From positions 1 to 64,000 of the forward strand of contig NZ_BSRQ01000003.1 in NCBI RefSeq assembly GCF_030268685.1: a stretch of DNA of 64,000 bases. The letters run 5' to 3'. Below are positions 59,459 through 64,000 of the stretch, piece by piece. Every line of letters begins with the position of its first letter. The first letter of the stretch is position 1. A program made the position numbers and the translations under genes. Below the pieces are notes generated by a model. That model had not been told where the DNA came from. It did not search any database and was given only the letters and a program-made list of their open reading frames with translations. Origin of the DNA: Microtetraspora sp. NBRC 13810 (lineage in GTDB: Bacteria; Actinomycetota; Actinomycetes; Streptosporangiales; Streptosporangiaceae).

Positions 59459-61579
59459 GTGGCGGACAGGACAACCGGAGCCGCGGGAGCCGCGGGCAGG
59501 GCACCGGCGGCCGACCGGCCCGACATGGTGCGCAACGTGGTGCTGGTCGGCCATTCGGGAGCGGGCAAGACCACGCTCGCCGAGGCACTTCTGGCGGCGA
59601 CGGGCACCATCCAGCGCCCCGGCAGGGTCGAGGACGGCACCACCGTGAACGACTTCGACGAGGTCGAGGTACGCCAGCAGAGATCGGTGAACCTCTCACT
59701 CTCGCCGATGACGCACAACGGCATCAAGATCAACCTCCTGGACACCCCCGGCTACGCCGACTTCATGGGCGACCTGCGGGCCGGGCTGCGCGCCGCCGAC
59801 GCCGCGCTCTTCGTGGTCTCGGCGGCCGAGGGCGTCGACGGGCTGAGCCGGATGCTCTGGGAGGAGTGCGCGGCGGTCGGCATGCCGCGCGCCGTGGTCA
59901 TCACCAAGATCGACCATCAGCGGGCCGACTTCGACGAGGTGCTCACCTCCTGCCAGGACGCCTTCGGCGACGGCGTCGCCCCGCTCTACCTGCCGCACGA
60001 CGGCGGCCTGATCGGGCTTCTCAGCAGGCGCTTCTACGACTACTCGGGAGGGACCAGGACCGAGAAGGAGCCGCCCGAGTCGACGCGGGAGAACATGGAG
60101 GGGTACCGCGGGATGCTCATCGAGGGCATCATCCAGGAGTCCGAGGACGAGTCCCTGATGGACCGCTACCTCGCCGGCGAGGAGATCGGCACCAAGGTCC
60201 TCATCGACGACCTGGAGAAGGCCATGGCCAGGGGCGGTTTCCATCCCGTCCTCGCCACCGGTACCGGCGTCGGCGCCGCGGAGCTGCTGGAGATCATGAC
60301 GCAGGGCTTCCCCGCGCCGCCGGAGCACCCCCTCCCGGAGATCGCCACCATCGACGGCAAGCCGGTCGCCGGCCTGTCCTGCGACCCCGACGGCCCGCTG
60401 GTCGCCCAGATCCTCAAGACCACCAGCGACCCGTACGTCGGCCGGATCAGCCTGGTCCGGGTCTTCTCCGGCACGCTGCGCCCCGACATGACGGTGCACG
60501 TCTCCGGGCACGGCCTGGCCGAGCGCGGGCACGAGGACCACGACCTCGACGAGCGCATCGGGGCGCTGTCCTCGCCGCTCGGCAAGACGCAGCGGACCAG
60601 TACCAGGTGCGTCGCGGGCGACATCTGCGCGGTGGCCAAGCTGGGCCGGGCGGAGACCGGAGACACGCTGTCGGAGCGGGAGAACCCGCTGGTCGTGACC
60701 CCGTGGGCGATGCCCGAGCCGCTCCTGCCGGTGGCGATCCAGGCGAGGTCCAAGGCCGACGAGGACAAGCTGGGGCAGGCGCTGGGGCGGCTGGTCGCGG
60801 AGGATCCGACGCTGCGGCTGGAGAACAACCCGGAGACCCGCCAGCTCGTGCTGTGGTGCATGGGCGAGGCGCATGTGGACGTGCTGCTGGACCGGCTCGC
60901 CAGACGGCACGGCGTCGAGGTCGAGAAGATCAGCCTGCGCGTCCCGCTGCGCGAGACGTTCGGCGGGCGCTGCCAGGCGATGGGCCGCAACGTCAAGCAG
61001 ACCGGCGGCCACGGGCAGTACGCGATCTGCCACCTGGAGGTCGAGCCGCTGCCCTCGGGGAGCGGGTTCCAGTTCGTGGACCGGATCGTCGGCGGCGTCG
61101 TGCCGCGGCAGTTCATCCCGTCGGTGGAGAAGGGCGTGCGCAGCCAGATGGAGCGGGGCGTGCTGGCCGGGTACCCGATGGTGGACGTCAAGGTCACGCT
61201 CTACGACGGCAAGGCGCACTCGGTGGACTCCTCCGACATGGCCTTCCAGATCGCGGGCGCGCTGGCCCTGAAGGAGGCGGCGGGCAAGGTGCCGACGCTG
61301 CTGCTGGAACCGGTCGACGAGGTGTCGGTGCTGGTGGCCGACGACTACGTCGGCTCGGTGATGTCCGACCTGTCCTCGCGCCGCGGCCGCGTCCTCGGCA
61401 CCGAGCCGGTCGGCACCGGCCGCACGCTGGTGCGCGCCGAGGTCCCCGAGCTGGAGATCACCCGGTACGCCATCGACCTGCGGTCGATGTCGCACGGCAC
61501 CGGCACCTTCCACCGTTCCTTCCTGCGGTACGAGCCGCTGCCGCCGCAGGTGGCGGACCGGCTGGCGACGCCGGGCTGA
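59459..61579 (+). CDS. Elongation factor G-like protein (EF-G2)
   Basis: Paralog of translational GTPase EF-G, about 706 residues: an Ala/Gly-rich N-terminus (1-22), G domain (GHSGAGKTT at 31-39, DTPGYADF, TKID as G4), domains II to V ending RYEPLPPQVADRL. The canonical fusA is expected elsewhere, near rpsL/rpsG. EF-G2 proteins of mycobacteria bind GTP but did not support translocation in published work, so its role is open. GTG at 59459 follows GGGAGG at 4 nt; an earlier GTG or ATG upstream has no homology support. Divergent from pgsA. Confidence 0.9.
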   Translation: MADRTTGAAGAAGRAPAADRPDMVRNVVLVGHSGAGKTTLAEALLAATGTIQRPGRVEDGTTVNDFDEVEVRQQRSVNLSLSPMTHNGIKINLLDTPGYADFMGDLRAGLRAADAALFVVSAAEGVDGLSRMLWEECAAVGMPRAVVITKIDHQRADFDEVLTSCQDAFGDGVAPLYLPHDGGLIGLLSRRFYDYSGGTRTEKEPPESTRENMEGYRGMLIEGIIQESEDESLMDRYLAGEEIGTKVLIDDLEKAMARGGFHPVLATGTGVGAAELLEIMTQGFPAPPEHPLPEIATIDGKPVAGLSCDPDGPLVAQILKTTSDPYVGRISLVRVFSGTLRPDMTVHVSGHGLAERGHEDHDLDERIGALSSPLGKTQRTSTRCVAGDICAVAKLGRAETGDTLSERENPLVVTPWAMPEPLLPVAIQARSKADEDKLGQALGRLVAEDPTLRLENNPETRQLVLWCMGEAHVDVLLDRLARRHGVEVEKISLRVPLRETFGGRCQAMGRNVKQTGGHGQYAICHLEVEPLPSGSGFQFVDRIVGGVVPRQFIPSVEKGVRSQMERGVLAGYPMVDVKVTLYDGKAHSVDSSDMAFQIAGALALKEAAGKVPTLLLEPVDEVSVLVADDYVGSVMSDLSSRRGRVLGTEPVGTGRTLVRAEVPELEITRYAIDLRSMSHGTGTFHRSFLRYEPLPPQVADRLATPG

Positions 61580-61605
61580 CCGGCCTCGGATGACCGGCGC
61601 GGTTC

Positions 61606-61642
61606 CCCGGGGCGGTGGGCGGCGGCCCCTCTCCGCCCCGGG
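61606..61642 (+). terminator. Terminator after the EF-G2 gene
   Basis: CCCGGGGCGG (61606-61615) pairs perfectly with CCGCCCCGGG (61633-61642) across a 17-nt loop, 26 nt after the stop codon. Confidence 0.65.
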
Positions 61643-61847
61643 AGCCGCGCCTCATTTCCTACCCCCACCACATAAACCCAGAAATATCCCTTTAAATCCC
61701 CAATATCGCTTAAATCGCAATTGCCCGGACGATACCTTCGCGCCACAAAGGAACGTCACAGTAGCCCCATTTCATCACACGGACCTCACAAATCGATTTC
61801 GTTCTTCCGGCCTGAGCACCTCGCCCGCGGTGTCAGACTGGAGAACC
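61643..61847. other. AT-rich intergenic segment before the GHL10 gene
   Basis: About 160 bases from 61655 on are far richer in A and T than the rest of the window (for example AAATATCCCTTTAAATCC). No frame, RNA gene or clear repeat is seen. It most likely carries the promoter of the secreted GHL10 gene, but I could not choose a -35/-10 pair. Confidence 0.5.
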
Positions 61848-63470
61848 ATGCGAACCGGACACCCTGAGAAGCGACCGGCGAGAATGGCCCTCCTGGCAGC
61901 GGCCGCCGTCGCCGTCGCCACCACAGCGGCCGCTTACAGCTTCGGGCCCGGCGCGAGAGCCGACGACGGGCACAAGCCCGCCAAGCAGGCAGGGGCCGCC
62001 GCGACCCCCGCGACCTCCGTCCCGGGAGCCGTCACCTCCGCGGCCGGCTGCCCCGTCGACCCGCGGTACCCCAAGCGCCAGCTCCGCGGAGTGTGGATCG
62101 CCACCGTCACCAACCTCGACTGGCCCTCGCGGTCCGGCCTGTCCCCGGCCCGGCAGCGCGCCGAGTACGTGCGGATCCTCGACGGCGCGGTCGAGCGCCG
62201 GCTCAACGCGGTCTTCGTCCAGGTCCGCCCCGCGTCCGACACCTTCTACAAGTCCGCGCACGAGCCCTGGTCGCGGTTCCTCACCGGTACGGCGGGCAAG
62301 CACCCCGGCTGGGACCCGCTGCCCTTCCTCATCGCCGAGGCGCACAAGCGCGGCCTCGAGTTCCACGCCTGGTTCAACCCCTACCGCGCGTCCTACGAGG
62401 CGTCCGCGGCCGACATGCCCGCGGGCAGCCCCGCCAGGCGGCACCCGGACTGGCTGGTCAAGTACGACGGCCGCCTCTACTACAACCCGGGCCTGCCCGC
62501 GGTCCGCGAGCACGTCGTCAAGGTGGTCACCGACGTGGTGAACCGCTACGACGTGGACGGCGTGCACTTCGACGACTACTTCTACCCCTACCCGGTGCCG
62601 GGCGCCCGGTTCGACGACGCCGCGGCCTTCGCCAGGTACGGCGGCGGTGAGGATCTCGCCGACTGGCGCCGGGGCAACGTCAACAAGCTGGTCGCCGACG
62701 TCGACGAGGCCGTGCACGCGGCCAAGCCGTACGTGAAGTTCGGCATCAGCCCGTTCGGCATCTGGCGCAACACCGCCAACGACCCCGACGGGTCCAGGAC
62801 CAGCGGCATGTCCGCCTACGACGAGATCTACGCCGACCCCCTCGCCTGGATCAAGGCGGGCACGGTCGACTACATCACGCCGCAGCTCTACTGGCCGCGC
62901 GGGTTCCGGGCGGCCGACTACTCCGTGCTGGCGCCCTGGTGGGCCCGGCAGGTCAAGGGCACCGACGTGCACCTGTACATCGGCCAGGCGCTCTACCAGG
63001 TCGGCAGCACGTCCTCGGCGGCCTGGACCAGGCCCGGCGAGCTGCCCGCCCACCTGGTGCTCAACCGCAGGTACAAGCAGATCGGCGGCGACGTCTACTT
63101 CAGCGCCAAGCAGCTCCTCGCCAACCCGCTCGGCGCCATGGACCGGATCGCCAGGGAGAGCTACTCCAGGCCCGCCCTGCTGCCGCTGATGAAGGAGCGC
63201 GGCGGCGGGGCTCCGGCCGTCCCCGCCGGGCTGAAGGCGTCCGGCGCCACCCTGACCTGGCAGCCCTCGCACGGCGCCCGCTCCTACGCGGTCTACCGGG
63301 TGGACGGCAGGCCGGGCGAGTGCTCCACCGCCGACGCGCGGAACCTGCTGGCCGTCGTCCCCGGCGCCCACACCTTCCGGGCGCGGGAGTCCGGCACCTA
63401 TCTCGTCACCGCGCTCGACCGGCTCGGCAACGAGAGCGACGCGTCGCTGGTCGCCGTCAAGGTTCCGTGA
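61848..63470 (+). CDS. Secreted GHL10 (glycosyl hydrolase-like 10) family protein
   Basis: 540 residues: Sec signal peptide (about 12-38), low-complexity spacer, then a TIM-barrel of the GHL10/DUF187 type (RGVWIATVTNLDWPSRSGLS, VQVRPASDTFYKS, HAWFNPYRAS, DGVHFDDYFYPYP, YDEIYADPLAWIKAGTVDYITPQ in parts), followed by a fibronectin III-like C-terminal module (GLKASGATLTWQPSHGARSYAVYR). Relatives are putative peptidoglycan or polysaccharide hydrolases. ATG with GGAG 5 nt upstream. Not part of an operon. Confidence 0.9.
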   Translation: MRTGHPEKRPARMALLAAAAVAVATTAAAYSFGPGARADDGHKPAKQAGAAATPATSVPGAVTSAAGCPVDPRYPKRQLRGVWIATVTNLDWPSRSGLSPARQRAEYVRILDGAVERRLNAVFVQVRPASDTFYKSAHEPWSRFLTGTAGKHPGWDPLPFLIAEAHKRGLEFHAWFNPYRASYEASAADMPAGSPARRHPDWLVKYDGRLYYNPGLPAVREHVVKVVTDVVNRYDVDGVHFDDYFYPYPVPGARFDDAAAFARYGGGEDLADWRRGNVNKLVADVDEAVHAAKPYVKFGISPFGIWRNTANDPDGSRTSGMSAYDEIYADPLAWIKAGTVDYITPQLYWPRGFRAADYSVLAPWWARQVKGTDVHLYIGQALYQVGSTSSAAWTRPGELPAHLVLNRRYKQIGGDVYFSAKQLLANPLGAMDRIARESYSRPALLPLMKERGGGAPAVPAGLKASGATLTWQPSHGARSYAVYRVDGRPGECSTADARNLLAVVPGAHTFRARESGTYLVTALDRLGNESDASLVAVKVP

Positions 63471-63583
63471 ATTCCGGTTATTAGGTCGATCTTCACCTAC
63501 GTTCCGCCGGAACCTGTGGACGGCGGCCGTCCGGCTCCCCTAGCGTGCGTGCGAGCGCGTCGGAACGACAGGGGAGGTCTTCG

Positions 63584-64000
63584 GTGAGGCGGACGCTGGC
63601 CGCGTTGGCGTTGCTCGTGAGCGGGCTGCTCAGCGTTCCCGGCCTGGCCGGAACGGCGTCGGCCGCGCCCGCGCCGGACGCGCCGGTCGCGCTCATCGGC
63701 GTCCCCGGGCTGCAGTGGAGCGACCTGGGCGCCGAGGCCACCCCGAACCTGTGGCGGCTGGCCGGGCAGAGCGCGCTCGGCTCCCTGTCCGTCCGCACGG
63801 TGGGCCGGGTGACCTGCCCCTACGACGGCTGGCTGACGGTCTCGACGGGGGTGCGCGCCACCGTCGGCTACTACTGCGGTGAGCCGCCCACCCCCGAGCC
63901 CCGCGGCGCGGGCGCGGCCATCGCCTCCTACGGCTACCTGCACGACGTCGCCGGCGAGCAGCACGCGGGCTCGCTCGGCTCGGCGCTGCGCGCCGCGGGA
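63584..64000 (+). CDS. Exported alkaline-phosphatase-superfamily-like protein (partial, runs off the edge)
   Basis: 139 codons are visible, with no stop before the window ends. GTG at 63584 has GGGGAGG 6 nt upstream. The product begins with a signal peptide (MRRTLAALALLVSGLLSV, then AGTASAAPA) and continues VALIGVPGLQWSDL, TPNLWRLAGQSALGSLSVRT and CPYDGWLTVSTG. This pattern occurs in large actinobacterial membrane proteins with a phosphodiesterase/phosphatase-like domain; the assignment is tentative because only the N-terminus is seen. Confidence 0.65.
   Translation, partial: MRRTLAALALLVSGLLSVPGLAGTASAAPAPDAPVALIGVPGLQWSDLGAEATPNLWRLAGQSALGSLSVRTVGRVTCPYDGWLTVSTGVRATVGYYCGEPPTPEPRGAGAAIASYGYLHDVAGEQHAGSLGSALRAAG

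Noticed and set aside
63510-63550. ECF-sigma-type promoter (GGAACC ... GTC) before the last gene
   Set aside because: Spacing between the two boxes is about 15 nt, shorter than known SigE/SigR-type promoters.

Overview
The window is about 64 kb of very GC-rich chromosome from a Gram-positive actinomycete. The evidence is codon usage, the many GTG and TTG starts, a phosphatidylinositol mannoside (PIM) lipid cluster, the layout infC-rpmI-rplT / pheST / ruvCAB-yajC-secDF-apt-relA, and an actinobacterial rRNA leader at the left edge. A Streptosporangiales-like lineage is plausible, but that is inference. Almost everything is core metabolism and information processing. I see no prophage, insertion sequence, CRISPR array, tRNA gene or secondary-metabolite cluster.

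Layout. 1-730: leader and tandem promoters of an rRNA operon whose 16S gene lies just left of the window (minus strand). 734-11361 (minus): tyrS, a 3-methyladenine glycosylase and a complete arginine cluster argC-J-B-D-F-R-G-H; the cistrons from argC to argR overlap by 4 nt, and a candidate ArgR operator and promoter sit before argC. 11590-15183 (plus): an acyl-CoA synthetase behind a TetR-type palindrome, a SnoaL-like protein and an MFS exporter. 15338-22505 (minus): pheT-pheS, an orphan PAS histidine kinase, a SpoU rRNA methyltransferase, and rplT-rpmI-infC behind a structured leader. 22833-31196 (minus): aroE-mltG, a small decayed copy of the mltG 3' end, ruvX-alaS, two small membrane proteins, rarA and a DUF2231 membrane protein.

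31424-39690 is mixed in orientation: two membrane-anchored cyclophilin paralogs with a shared 17-bp promoter element bracket a cytochrome P450 and the hisS-aspS pair with a metallo-hydrolase; a DUF349 coiled-coil protein follows. 39744-54698 (minus) is the long relA-apt-secF-secD-yajC-ruvB-ruvA-ruvC-acetyltransferase-yebC-pdxT block, then marR, phoD and pdxS, so the usual pdxS-pdxT pair is split. 54830-59220 (minus) carries a DUF3048 lipoprotein and the PIM cluster (PI-phosphate synthase, acyltransferase, mannosyltransferase, LemA-like protein). 59459-64000 (plus) holds a second EF-G-like GTPase, a secreted GHL10 family protein and the start of a phosphodiesterase-like exported protein that runs off the edge.

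I found no convincing new multi-gene system. The most unusual items are: a probable AUC start for IF3 with a triple-hairpin leader; a short, lower-GC open frame homologous to the MltG C-terminus that conventional gene calling would skip; the duplicated cyclophilin promoter element; a roughly 110-residue Pro/Ala/Ser/Thr insert in SecD and a roughly 40-residue Gly/Ala insert in PheT; and the split PLP-synthase operon.
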